From an uncultured Eubacteriales bacterium (GTDB lineage: Bacteria > Bacillota > Clostridia > Monoglobales > Monoglobaceae), in the NCBI GenBank assembly GCA_905201285.1, contig CAJKNM010000026.1:1-17880 (forward strand): a stretch of 17,880 bases of DNA, written 5' to 3'. A program made the translations under genes and the position numbers. Positions within the stretch are counted from its first letter, which is position 1; the number at the start of each line of letters is the position of its first letter. The notes under the pieces are model-generated. The model did no database searches, was not told where the DNA came from, and saw nothing but the letters and a program-made list of their open reading frames with translations. Shown here in pieces: positions 1 through 7,406 of the stretch.

Positions 1-1
1 G

Positions 2-529
2 GCGGCCGCCGTGCTTGAAAGCGGCGCAGAGCCGGGTGATATAGCGGTAACCCACCTCACCGCGGGGAAAATTGTGGATATGGGAATAAAAGACGCAAAT
101 AATATGGGGGGTGCGATGGCTCCCGCCGCATATGATACGATAAAAGCCCATTTTTCGGAACTGAATCTGAAACCCTCCGATTATGATATGATTATCACAG
201 GCGACCTCGGAAAGGTAGGCTCTGAAATTTTAAGCGAACTTCTCTTGCAGGACGGAATCGATATTTCGCCGAACTATCAGGATTGCGGCTGTCTGATTTA
301 TGACATAGAAGAGCAGGACGTTCACGCGGGGGCGAGCGGCTGCGGCTGTATCGGAACGGTTTTATGCGGATACTTTCTCGATAAAATGAGAAGAGGAGAG
401 ATAAAAAAGCTTCTCGCAGTCGGAACGGGTGCTCTTCTCAGCCCGACATCATCTCTCCAGGGTGAGTCCGTACCCGGAATCGCCCACGCAGTTTCGCTTG
501 AAGTAAAAACCGGAGGTGAAAAACAATGA
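2..529 (+). CDS. spoVAD: Stage V sporulation protein AD (SpoVAD), C-terminal part; 5' end lies outside the window
   Basis: SpoVAD is a thiolase-fold protein of the SpoVA complex, which moves dipicolinic acid into the forespore and releases it at germination. In Bacillus it binds dipicolinate at the inner spore membrane. The reading frame is open from base 2 with no start in sight. The GTG at 11 is internal, since the family is about 335-340 residues and only about 175 are present. Family hallmarks visible are a DCGCLIYD segment, then QDVHAGASGCGC, and an ending of LLAVGTGALLSPTSS before a short tail. The stop overlaps the spoVAE start as ATGA (526-529), so the two are translationally coupled. 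spoVAC is expected just upstream, outside the window. The family call is certain; nothing can be said about the missing N-terminal half. Confidence 0.95.
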   Translation, partial: AAAVLESGAEPGDIAVTHLTAGKIVDMGIKDANNMGGAMAPAAYDTIKAHFSELNLKPSDYDMIITGDLGKVGSEILSELLLQDGIDISPNYQDCGCLIYDIEEQDVHAGASGCGCIGTVLCGYFLDKMRRGEIKKLLAVGTGALLSPTSSLQGESVPGIAHAVSLEVKTGGEKQ

Positions 530-882
530 TGAGTTATATAAACGCCTTTTGGGTCGGCGGTCTGATATGTGCCGCCGCCCAGGTTCTGATTGATAAGACT
601 AAACTGACTCCGGGCAGGATTCTTGTTGCCTTTGTAGTAATCGGTGTTATCCTCGGCGGTCTCGGAATCTATGATAAGCTGGTCGATTATGCCGGCGCAG
701 GGGCGACCGTCCCCATTGTCGGCTTCGGAAACGTTCTCGCCAAGGGCGCAATCAAGGGTGTAAACGAACACGGTATTTTGGGCGCACTGATGGGCGGTGC
801 GGAAGCCGCGGCGGGAGGTATTTCGGCCTCAATCATTTTCGGCTTCCTTATCGCCCTCATATTCAGTCCGAAAAGCAAGTAA
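526..882 (+). CDS. spoVAE: Stage V sporulation protein AE (SpoVAE/SpoVAEb)
   Basis: This is a small integral membrane subunit of the SpoVA dipicolinate channel in the inner spore membrane. The 118 residues match the family's usual 115-120. The chain is almost wholly hydrophobic, with about four membrane segments (roughly residues 5-23, 32-55, 60-80 and 85-113) and a short basic tail, SPKSK. The Gly/Ala-rich stretch ILGALMGGAEAAAGGISASI near the end is typical of SpoVAE. The start overlaps the spoVAD stop by four bases, with a GGAGGTGA-type ribosome binding site at 512-519. A second ATG follows directly at 529 and could also be used. The hairpin just after the stop makes this the last gene of the operon, consistent with the three-gene spoVAC-AD-AE arrangement of many Clostridia. 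Confidence 0.95.
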   Translation: MMSYINAFWVGGLICAAAQVLIDKTKLTPGRILVAFVVIGVILGGLGIYDKLVDYAGAGATVPIVGFGNVLAKGAIKGVNEHGILGALMGGAEAAAGGISASIIFGFLIALIFSPKSK

Positions 883-891
883 CAGCCATCC

Positions 892-916
892 GCCGTCACA
901 TTTCGGTGACGGCTTT
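892..916 (+). terminator. Rho-independent terminator of the spoVA operon
   Basis: A perfect 8-bp stem, GCCGTCAC (892-899) and GTGACGGC (906-913), closes a 6-nt loop and is followed by TTT at 914-916. It starts 10 bases after the spoVAE stop. The T tract lies on the + strand side only, so it should end spoVA transcripts. It also covers the last codons and the stop of the convergent ABC transporter gene, so it doubles as coding sequence on the other strand. Confidence 0.75.
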
Positions 917-2725
917 ATCGGTCATATCATTCAATGTTTTCAGCTCAAAGAACTTTCCGCGCTTTTCCATAAGCTCGTCAAAGGTTCCCGTTTCAACACA
1001 GCGGCCGTTATCCATAACAACGATGCGGTCTGCATTTCTTATTGTGGACAAGCGATGTGCGACAATAAATGTTGTCCTTCCCTTTGTCAGGTGATTAATC
1101 GCCTTTTGAACGTGATATTCTGATATATTGTCAAGTGCCGATGTTGCCTCATCAAGAATTAAGATTTTAGGGTCACGTATCAATGCGCGGGCAATGGAAA
1201 TCCGCTGTTTCTGACCGCCCGAGAGATTAGACCCGTTTTCGCCTATCTCGGTATCAAGACCGTTGGGAAGCTCATCGGTGAACTCGTTTATATTTGCAAG
1301 CCGAACAACCTCGTTGAGGTGATCCTCCGAGACATCGGTCAATCCATAAGTTATATTTTCACGGATTGTACCTGTGAACAGAATACTGTTCTGCGGCACA
1401 ACTGAAATAAAGTGCCTGTAATCGCTCAGATTAAGTGCCTCTATCGGCTTTCCGTCGATGCGGAGGGTTCCTCTTGTCGGTGTCATAAATCCGATAATCA
1501 TATTCATAATAGTAGACTTGCCCGAGCCGGAAGCGCCGACAAACGCAATACATTCGCCCGGCTCGACCGCAAGCGTAAAATCTTTTATTATATCCTCATC
1601 CGTATGCGGATAACGATAGTATACATTGTCAAAGTTGACCGTTCCGTGAACATAGCGCAGACGAATCTTTCCGGCATTGTTCTCAACCTCGGGTGACAGC
1701 ACAATCTCCGCAACGGAATCTATGGATTCCATACCCTTTGTCAGCTCGGGATATACATTTAAAAGGCCCTGAAGCATAGAGCTTATGCCGTTAAAATAAG
1801 ATTGATACAACACAACATCCCCAACCGGAATCTTTCCCTTATATGCAAGATACGCGGTAAAGAACAGACATATCGCCGACATAATCTGACTTATTACCCA
1901 CGAAACCGAGCCGAAATAGGCGTTTACACGGTCGAGGTTTAAGCCCTTCTCACGCAGAATCCTGATTTTTTCTTCAAGTGCTGAGATTTCCTCGTTTTCA
2001 AGGCCATGCGCCTTTGTTACCGGAATCATATCAAGCATATTTGATACCTTAGCCGAAATATTCTCGGTTTCCTTTCGAAAGCGCCTGTTTGTGGTGGATA
2101 TTCCGTTTCTGAAAAGATACACGACAAATACGTTTATCGGTATTATTACAGCGAAGAATAACGTTACCGTTCCGCTTTTTGAGGCCGCAACGAAAATATA
2201 GATTAACACGTTAATTATACTCGGGATAACGGTTTTGGCTATATGAGTATCAAGAATCTCAATCGTTTCAATATCGCGCAGGAACTTTGACTGTATCTTT
2301 CCGCTTTCGATTTCTTTATGATATGTCAGCGAAAGGTGCTGAAGCTTTCTGATTAACGTGTTTCTCATACCCGCACTGACAGTTCTGAGCATTCTGTCGG
2401 TCACCTTCGAATAAAGTATGTGTGTAGGAATGTTCTGTATCAATAAAACAAAAAGGATTGCTCCATAGATGAACAGGCGGCGGACAACATCATCGCCCCC
2501 CGATGACACAATATTGATAATCTCTGCCGTGACAATCGGAATCGCCCACGTCGGTGACGCCTTTACAACAAAAAGTAATGACGAAAGAATAAGGCTTCCT
2601 TTATTTTGTTTAAGCAAAAGCTTTGGAATGGCAGATGCTTTATTTTTCTTTTTCTGTTCCGCTCCGTCCTGAAACAAATGCTCATAATCCGGAATAACGT
2701 TTTGCTTTTTCTGCTCTGTGTTCAT
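896..2725 (-). CDS. ABC exporter half-transporter, fused membrane and ATPase domains (MsbA/MDR-like)
   Basis: This is a probable efflux transporter working as a homodimer in the cytoplasmic membrane, with unknown substrate. Its 609 residues have the usual order: a charged Lys-rich cytosolic N-terminus, a six-helix exporter membrane domain (about residues 40-325), then a nucleotide-binding domain (about 362-595). The ATPase motifs are intact: Walker A GASGSGKST (397-405), Q-loop Gln445, signature LSGGQ (501-505), Walker B ILILDE (521-526) and H-loop His557. A homodimer would therefore have two competent sites. The start has a GGAGGTG ribosome binding site and a consensus promoter upstream. It is alone in its transcription unit and divergent from an AraC-family regulator, which suggests local control. 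I see no adjacent peptide or biosynthetic gene that would reveal the cargo. The family call is firm and the substrate unknown. Confidence 0.93.
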   Translation of the reverse strand: MNTEQKKQNVIPDYEHLFQDGAEQKKKNKASAIPKLLLKQNKGSLILSSLLFVVKASPTWAIPIVTAEIINIVSSGGDDVVRRLFIYGAILFVLLIQNIPTHILYSKVTDRMLRTVSAGMRNTLIRKLQHLSLTYHKEIESGKIQSKFLRDIETIEILDTHIAKTVIPSIINVLIYIFVAASKSGTVTLFFAVIIPINVFVVYLFRNGISTTNRRFRKETENISAKVSNMLDMIPVTKAHGLENEEISALEEKIRILREKGLNLDRVNAYFGSVSWVISQIMSAICLFFTAYLAYKGKIPVGDVVLYQSYFNGISSMLQGLLNVYPELTKGMESIDSVAEIVLSPEVENNAGKIRLRYVHGTVNFDNVYYRYPHTDEDIIKDFTLAVEPGECIAFVGASGSGKSTIMNMIIGFMTPTRGTLRIDGKPIEALNLSDYRHFISVVPQNSILFTGTIRENITYGLTDVSEDHLNEVVRLANINEFTDELPNGLDTEIGENGSNLSGGQKQRISIARALIRDPKILILDEATSALDNISEYHVQKAINHLTKGRTTFIVAHRLSTIRNADRIVVMDNGRCVETGTFDELMEKRGKFFELKTLNDMTDKAVTEM

Positions 2726-2790
2726 AGCAGTGCACCTCCGTCGGGTAATAACATTATCGTGAAAAACACGAGTTTATTAAGTTCACTAAC

Positions 2791-2818
2791 ATTATATTAA
2801 ATATATTCGTTTTGTCAA
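2791..2818 (-). promoter_or_regulatory. Sigma-A promoter of the ABC exporter gene
   Basis: On the minus strand, TTGACA (2813-2818) and TATAAT (2791-2796) are separated by 16 bp. Both boxes match consensus exactly. The predicted start site is near 2784, giving a leader of about 60 nt to the ATG at 2725. Confidence 0.8.
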
Positions 2819-2842
2819 TAGAAGTTACATAATTTTAACAAA

Positions 2843-2870
2843 CTTAACCTCAATGTAAAATAGAGTTAAG
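2843..2870. promoter_or_regulatory. Inverted repeat upstream of the exporter promoter, possible AraC-family operator
   Basis: CTTAAC (2843-2848) and GTTAAG (2865-2870) are inverted, with centres 22 bp apart, about two helical turns. The dyad lies 25 bp upstream of the exporter's -35 box and about 60 bp upstream of the regulator's -35 box, a position that suits an activator of the exporter. The half-sites are short and the region is AT-rich, so chance is possible. Assigning it to the neighbouring AraC-type protein is inference. Confidence 0.3.
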
Positions 2871-2932
2871 GAAATTTTCATACGCAAAACGTACAAGGTA
2901 TAAATCTATTATAAAATTTGTGAGTTTAATGC

Positions 2933-2961
2933 TTGAAAAAGTTTATGTTTTATTATATAAT
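2933..2961 (+). promoter_or_regulatory. Sigma-A promoter of the AraC-family regulator gene
   Basis: TTGAAA (2933-2938) and TATAAT (2956-2961) are separated by 17 bp. The predicted start site is near 2968, giving a leader of about 50 nt. The ribosome binding site GGAGTGA at 3002-3008 precedes the ATG at 3019. Confidence 0.78.
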
Positions 2962-3018
2962 GGGTATAGCATATAAAAATTTTAACCTCGGTTTTTGTAA
3001 GGGAGTGAAATTTTACAT

Positions 3019-3846
3019 ATGATTTTACCTATACTTTTAAGTAAGACAAAGCTTCTTCCCATTTATGTTGTGGGAATAGGTCTTAAAGAGGAACAGGATG
3101 ATATAATACGAAATGACGGCTTCCCCGCTTATCAGATTTTATATTGCAGTGAAGGGAGCGGAACATTTTCCGCCGGCGGTCACGAATATAAAATCGAAAA
3201 AGGTGACGCGTTTTTCTTTCGCCCGAATGTTCCGCACGAATATCACCCGCTGACCCGTCCGTGGAAAACAAAGTGGATAGCCTATGACGGAAGTTCCGCG
3301 GACAAAATCGCCGACTATCTCGGCCTTGGCGAAACGGCGGTGTTTTCGCTTCACGATGTTCAGGATTTTGACGTTCTGACCGACTCACTTTCGGATATGT
3401 TTTGGTGTGACGACCCCGACAAAGAAATCAAGACCTCTTGTATGATGTACAAGATTATGATTAAGGTGGGCGAATGTTTCAACAATGCCCCTCAGGTCGG
3501 AGGAATGACTCAAAACGAAAAATATGAAAAAGTCAGTCCCGTTATTGAGCTTATGAAGACTAAATACAGCGAGGATTTAAGCCTTGACTATATGGCCGAA
3601 TCGATAGGTGTCACCTCAAATCACCTCTGTCGGCTTTTTAATCAGGTCTATGATACCACCCCGCTTAAATATCTGACGCATCTGCGTCTTAATATGGCTA
3701 AATATTATCTTTGCACACATAAAAATATCAAGGTTAAAGAAATAGCCTCAAAGGTCGGCTTTCATGACGCAAGCTATTTCTGTGCGGTATTTAAAAAAGC
3801 CGAGGGTATGACCCCCGATGAATTCAGAAAAATTAACGCATTTTAG
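3019..3846 (+). CDS. AraC/XylS-family transcriptional regulator with N-terminal cupin domain
   Basis: This is a DNA-binding regulator of 275 residues, typical of two-domain AraC proteins. Residues about 35-80 form a cupin-type sensing barrel, with an EGSGTF segment, a GDAFFFRPN turn and VPHEYHP. Cupin domains of this class usually bind a small ligand such as a sugar. The C-terminal 100 residues are a double helix-turn-helix: LSLDYMAESIGVTSNHLCRLF (two helices, about 187-207) and VKEIASKVGFHDASYFCAVFKK (about 239-260), ending in the family signature MTPDEFRK. It is divergent from the ABC exporter at 896-2725 with a shared 293-bp control region, so the exporter is the likely target. The ligand cannot be read from the sequence. 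A long palindrome follows the stop by five bases. Confidence 0.93.
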   Translation: MILPILLSKTKLLPIYVVGIGLKEEQDDIIRNDGFPAYQILYCSEGSGTFSAGGHEYKIEKGDAFFFRPNVPHEYHPLTRPWKTKWIAYDGSSADKIADYLGLGETAVFSLHDVQDFDVLTDSLSDMFWCDDPDKEIKTSCMMYKIMIKVGECFNNAPQVGGMTQNEKYEKVSPVIELMKTKYSEDLSLDYMAESIGVTSNHLCRLFNQVYDTTPLKYLTHLRLNMAKYYLCTHKNIKVKEIASKVGFHDASYFCAVFKKAEGMTPDEFRKINAF

Positions 3847-3850
3847 AAAG

Positions 3851-3892
3851 AAAGGCTGTTTAAAAAGTCAATTGACTTTTTAAACAGCCTTT
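3851..3892. terminator. Perfect 42-bp palindrome, probable terminator after the AraC-family gene
   Basis: The arms 3851-3871 and 3872-3892 are exact reverse complements with no loop bases between them. The outer part of each arm is GC-containing (AAAGGCTG / CAGCCTTT) and the inner part AT-rich. The right arm ends in CCTTT followed by GCTTTTCC. Starting five bases after the regulator's stop, it can form a terminator hairpin. The absence of a clean T tract and the unusual perfection leave open that it is the end of a dispersed repeat. Confidence 0.6.
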
Positions 3893-4080
3893 GCTTTTCC
3901 AAGGGGATAGGAAAAAAACTTTGGAATCAACAAACCGAGCCAAAACTTTAGTTTTGGGATACCCGAAGGCGTACATAGGTACGCCGAGAGGCGAAGTTTG
4001 CTGATAGCAAGAAAAGGATTAATTCTATGAAAAATCAATTTTTTTGATTTTTCTACCTCAACCAAATCAAACTGCAACAT
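3893..4080. repeat. Non-coding stretch of consecutive hairpins, possible dispersed repeat element
   Basis: The gap at 3847-4148 between convergent genes has no credible gene. It holds, in order, CCAAAACT/AGTTTTGG (3940-3957, 2-nt loop), GGCGTAC/GTACGCC (3968-3985, 4-nt loop), TTGCT/AGCAA (3998-4010) and GAAAAATCAA/TTGATTTTTC (4029-4053, 5-nt loop). All four are perfect stems. A 66-codon minus-strand reading frame (3880-4080) runs through the hairpins, has no ribosome binding site and resembles no family I know, so I do not call it. So many perfect stems in 190 bp suggest a structured RNA or a MITE-like repeat. Copy number elsewhere in the genome is unknown. Confidence 0.45.
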
Positions 4081-4108
4081 TTGTATTTTCTGTAGTATAT
4101 GATTATCG

Positions 4109-4136
4109 CTCCGTTTCTTGTGCTCCGGAGTTTTTT
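4109..4136 (+). terminator. Possible terminator near the end of the convergent gap
   Basis: CTCCG (4109-4113) and CGGAG (4126-4130) form a short stem around a 12-nt loop, followed directly by six T (4131-4136) on the + strand. It would back up termination of the AraC-family transcript or protect the convergent penicillin-binding protein gene, whose stop is at 4149. The stem is only 5 bp, 6 with a G-U pair, so confidence is low. Confidence 0.4.
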
Positions 4137-4148
4137 AACATCCCCTTT

Positions 4149-5528
4149 TTATTTCTTTAAATATTTGGTCATTACCTTTTTTGCTATCGGTGCCGCGCTT
4201 GCGCCGCCCGAACGTCCGTCGTTTTCAAGCAGAACCGCCACGGATATCGTTGGCTTTTCCGCAGGGGCGTATCCCACAAACCACGCGTGGTCCTTCTCGT
4301 TTTCATTCTCTGCCGTTCCGGTCTTACCGGCAACAGTTATACCCGAAATCGCCGCACTTCTGCCTGTTCCTTCCTTCACAACGTCAATCATAAGTCCGTT
4401 CATATAGGACGCACATTCAGCGCTCATCGGCTGACAGAACACTGTAGGCTTCGTGGTGCTGAGCGTAAGCCCCGATGAAGTCGTTATTGTGTTTACCAGA
4501 TACGGCTTCATCATCTTTCCGTTATTGGCAACCGCCGCCCCGAGCATCGCCACGTGAAGCGGTGTCATAAGAAGCTGTCCCTGACCGATCGAAACAAGCG
4601 CCGCATCTTCGTTTGTCATCTTTTTATAGTCTATACGGCTTTTTGACACGGGAATATCCGTATCAATATCCTTGTTTACACCAAAAGCCTCTGCCGCGTC
4701 CTTTACATTCTGTGCTCCGAGTTCATATCCGAGTGTACAAAAAGCAAAGTTACTCGAAACCTCAAATGCTTTTCTGACGTTTATTGTGCCATAGCTCTCA
4801 CCGCCATAGTTGCTGACTTTCAGTCCCCCCTGCTTAAATACTCCGTTATCCTCAAACGTTTTATCGGAATATCCCGCGTTGTACGCCGTTGCCGCGGTAA
4901 CAATCTTATAGGTTGAACCCGGCGGATACAATCCTCCGGTTGCCCGTGCGAGAAGCGGCGAATCTTCCCTTTCAACTATATACTTCCAATTTTTTTCTAT
5001 TGCATCGGTGGATGGGTCAAAGTCCGGATAACTCACCATAGCAAGAATCTTCCCCGTTTCGGGTTCTATAGCAACAATCGCGCCGCGCCTTCCGTCAAGC
5101 TGTTTATATGCGTATTCCTGGAGGTCATTGTCAATCGTTAAATTCAAATCATATCCCGAGCGCAGCTCATTAAAGGTGATATTTATATCGCCATGACCCA
5201 AAAGCTGTTTATCGTATTTCATTTCAAGCTGGCTCTTTCCGTACACTCTTGAATAATAGCCTATTATGTGACTGTAAAGATGGCCCTTAGGATAAGACCT
5301 CGTGCGGCTGTCACCGTCAATAATTGTCTCAGCAAGAACCTCGCCGTCTCTGTCATAGATGCTTCCGCGTTTGACAAAACGCTCATCCTCCCACTGACGC
5401 TTATTATACGGGTTTGACGCAACCTTCTCGGCGCTGAACATATTAAAATACAGGAGGTACGAAACCAGCGCCAGAAACATTATCGAGACAACAACCAAAA
5501 CACGAATTATTTTTTTGTTATTCTGCAT
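4149..5528 (-). CDS. Class B penicillin-binding protein (peptidoglycan transpeptidase), PbpA/FtsI-like
   Basis: This enzyme cross-links peptidoglycan stem peptides outside the cytoplasmic membrane and is a beta-lactam target. Its 459 residues are short for a class B protein and close to actinobacterial PbpA. A membrane anchor (about residues 7-29) is followed by a small pedestal domain with the RGSIYDRDGEVLA segment (54-66), then a transpeptidase domain from about 145. All catalytic motifs are present: STYK (205-208, nucleophile Ser205), SSN (258-260) and KTGT (402-405). There is no PASTA domain, unlike SpoVD or Pbp2x. It overlaps the end of the upstream FtsW-family gene by 11 bp with a GAGGTGA ribosome binding site inside that gene, so the two are translationally coupled and probably act as a pair. 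Whether it serves division, elongation or sporulation cannot be decided here. Confidence 0.93.
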   Translation of the reverse strand: MQNNKKIIRVLVVVSIMFLALVSYLLYFNMFSAEKVASNPYNKRQWEDERFVKRGSIYDRDGEVLAETIIDGDSRTRSYPKGHLYSHIIGYYSRVYGKSQLEMKYDKQLLGHGDINITFNELRSGYDLNLTIDNDLQEYAYKQLDGRRGAIVAIEPETGKILAMVSYPDFDPSTDAIEKNWKYIVEREDSPLLARATGGLYPPGSTYKIVTAATAYNAGYSDKTFEDNGVFKQGGLKVSNYGGESYGTINVRKAFEVSSNFAFCTLGYELGAQNVKDAAEAFGVNKDIDTDIPVSKSRIDYKKMTNEDAALVSIGQGQLLMTPLHVAMLGAAVANNGKMMKPYLVNTITTSSGLTLSTTKPTVFCQPMSAECASYMNGLMIDVVKEGTGRSAAISGITVAGKTGTAENENEKDHAWFVGYAPAEKPTISVAVLLENDGRSGGASAAPIAKKVMTKYLKK

Positions 5529-6804
5529 CGTCGCTCACCTCTCGCATATGCTTAGTTCCGCTATCCTCGTCCCGGCTTCTGCCGCGCTCGTCCTTCGCAG
5601 AAACCGCTTGAATTATCCCGAGTGAGCCAAGACTGACCACTATTGATGTTCCGCCGTAGCTGACAAACGGCAGGGTGATTCCCGTCAGAGGAATCATCTT
5701 TGTAACGCCGCCCACAATGATGAACGTCTGCATGGCAAACATTATCGTAAGCCCAAAGGTCAGCGCCTTGTCAAACGGGTCTTTTGTACTTATCGCTATT
5801 TTAAAACACCGGTATGAAATCAAAAAGAATAGGATAATTATTGCCGCACCGCCGAAGACACCCATTTCCTCGCATACCGCCGCAAATATAAAGTCGGTCT
5901 GAACCTCGGGAATATAGGTGGGCGAGCCGTTTCCTATTCCCCTTCCGAAATATCCGCCCGACGCAATCGCAAAAAGCGACTGTGTAATCTGATAGCCTGT
6001 GTTTGAAATATCCGCCCAGGGATTCAGCCATGTATTAACTCTGACCTGAATATGGTGAAGGAATTTATAGCCGAGTATGGCCGTGATTGACGCCGAAGCG
6101 ACATTAAAAAGCAGGAACTTATAATCCTCGTCATACACATAAATCATAAAGATATAAATAGAGAAGAGAACCAAAATTGTTCCCCAGTCACGCTGAAGCA
6201 CCAAAAATCCGATAAACATATAGGTCACCAAAAGCGTAATAAGTTTAGGCTTTATTTTACCTATCGGCTTTGTCCATGCCTTTGAAAAATAGCACGACAA
6301 AAACATAACATACAGGATTTTGGTAACCTCAGACGGCTGAAAGGCAAAGCTCCCTATGTTCAGCCAGTTTTTCGAGCCATTTATGCGCGTGCCGAATACA
6401 AGAGTTGTCACGAATAAAAGCGTTCCGACAGCGGCATACACATACCAAAGTCTATCCCATTTGGGAAAGTTATAATAAACCGCGTATGCAATAAAGAAGG
6501 CCGCTATCCCGACCGCAACCCAGACAATCTGTTTTACCCCGTACTTGGCTATATCGATTCTGCAAAGCAGGATGACTCCCATAGTAATCAGCATGCACGC
6601 CATAGGAACAATAAATTTATCGCCCATTCTGCATAATATTATTATGGAATACATCAGAATAAACAAACCCAATAAGCCGCCGCCGATATAGATGATATTT
6701 ATGTTATAGCCTCCCCCGACGTATAGAAGTCCGAAGCCGAGCAGATTCATTAATATAAGAAGGAAGGCGGGACGCTTATAATTCTGTCCTTTGATTTTTG
6801 ACAT
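5518..6804 (-). CDS. FtsW/RodA/SpoVE-family (SEDS) peptidoglycan glycosyltransferase
   Basis: This is a polytopic membrane enzyme that polymerises lipid II into glycan strands. Its 428 residues contain about ten membrane segments. Family motifs are NGSKNWLNIGSFAFQPSE (142-159), PEVQTDFIFA (299-308) and LPFVSYGGTS (378-387). Asp304 of the TDF motif aligns by motif with the catalytic Asp of Bacillus RodA. Hydrophilic ends lie on both sides, the C-terminal tail being rich in charged residues. The ribosome binding site is AAAGGA upstream of the ATG. It sits between the FHA gene (66-bp gap) and the penicillin-binding protein gene (11-bp overlap), the order seen in the actinobacterial fha-rodA-pbpA cluster. 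Family membership is certain. Choosing between FtsW, RodA and SpoVE would be guesswork. Confidence 0.95.
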   Translation of the reverse strand: MSKIKGQNYKRPAFLLILMNLLGFGLLYVGGGYNINIIYIGGGLLGLFILMYSIIILCRMGDKFIVPMACMLITMGVILLCRIDIAKYGVKQIVWVAVGIAAFFIAYAVYYNFPKWDRLWYVYAAVGTLLFVTTLVFGTRINGSKNWLNIGSFAFQPSEVTKILYVMFLSCYFSKAWTKPIGKIKPKLITLLVTYMFIGFLVLQRDWGTILVLFSIYIFMIYVYDEDYKFLLFNVASASITAILGYKFLHHIQVRVNTWLNPWADISNTGYQITQSLFAIASGGYFGRGIGNGSPTYIPEVQTDFIFAAVCEEMGVFGGAAIIILFFLISYRCFKIAISTKDPFDKALTFGLTIMFAMQTFIIVGGVTKMIPLTGITLPFVSYGGTSIVVSLGSLGIIQAVSAKDERGRSRDEDSGTKHMREVSDDAE

Positions 6805-6870
6805 AAGCCCAAATCCTTTCTGTAAGAAGCCGTGTTTTCTCTTGTGTTATACAGAGTAAAAGCCACGATA

Positions 6871-7317
6871 CTAAAGTTCAAAAACAAAGTTCAAGCCGCC
6901 GAAGGATATTACATCCTCAGGGTCAAGTATAACAACATCACGGATACGCTGACCGTTGACGGTTGTTCCGTTACGGCTTCCTAAATCTTCAAGGTACCAT
7001 TCGCCGTTTTCAAACCATATCCTTGCGTGCTTTGCCGAAATATATTCCTCACCTATTACAATATCACAATTTCGGCTTCTTCCGATAACCGCATCGCCGT
7101 ATATAGTGTAACGGTTTTTAATCGGCACAGTCAGCGGAACCTTAGACTTAACCGGCTTCAAACTGGCGCACGCCGCATCTTCTACATTGTTTGTTTCAAA
7201 CCTGCTCATTTTCTTCACGTCAAGATAAATCAAGCGTATTACCGAAAATATAAAAAGATATATTATAAAGGTAAAAACATAACTCAGTATCGATGACAGA
7301 AAATTATAAAAAGTCAT
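6871..7317 (-). CDS. Membrane-anchored FHA domain protein
   Basis: This is a phosphothreonine-binding adaptor of 148 residues. One hydrophobic segment (about 8-31) anchors it, and a short linker leads to a C-terminal FHA domain (about 70-145) on the probable cytosolic side. The FHA recognition residues are intact: GRS (79-81), SAKH (94-97) and LGSRNGTTVNG (112-122). It is first in the cassette with the FtsW-family enzyme and the penicillin-binding protein. In Actinobacteria, FHA proteins in this position link Ser/Thr kinases to wall synthesis; a similar role here is inference. No kinase or phosphatase gene is in the window, so its partner must be encoded elsewhere. The start is the only one possible, since an in-frame stop lies three codons upstream. 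Its ribosome binding site (GGGAAGTGA) is poorly spaced, so expression may be low. Confidence 0.92.
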   Translation of the reverse strand: MTFYNFLSSILSYVFTFIIYLFIFSVIRLIYLDVKKMSRFETNNVEDAACASLKPVKSKVPLTVPIKNRYTIYGDAVIGRSRNCDIVIGEEYISAKHARIWFENGEWYLEDLGSRNGTTVNGQRIRDVVILDPEDVISFGGLNFVFEL

Positions 7318-7377
7318 GTCCGAGGTTCACTTCCCATCCTTAATAATTAACTTAAACGATAAGTCCTTCATATGGAT

Positions 7378-7406
7378 ATTATACCCACATTTTTTAATTT
7401 AGTCAA
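7378..7406 (-). promoter_or_regulatory. Sigma-A promoter of the FHA/FtsW/PBP cassette
   Basis: On the minus strand, TTGACT (7401-7406) and TATAAT (7378-7383) are separated by 17 bp. The -35 box overlaps the stop codon (7403-7405) of the upstream TSCPD gene. The start site is predicted near 7371, about 54 nt ahead of the FHA start. No terminator is visible between the two transcription units, so readthrough from the phosphofructokinase unit is also possible. Confidence 0.75.

Noticed and set aside
11..13. GTG as the start of spoVAD
   Set aside because: The frame is open further upstream to the window edge, and the family needs about 165 more N-terminal residues.
3880..4080. 66-codon minus-strand frame in the gap after the AraC-family gene
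   Set aside because: It is built from hairpin arms, has no ribosome binding site and matches no family I know. It is treated as part of a structured non-coding stretch.
3893..4148. Insertion sequence remnant between the convergent genes
   Set aside because: No transposase fragment, terminal inverted repeat pair bounding the whole stretch, or target duplication could be found. A small dispersed repeat remains possible.
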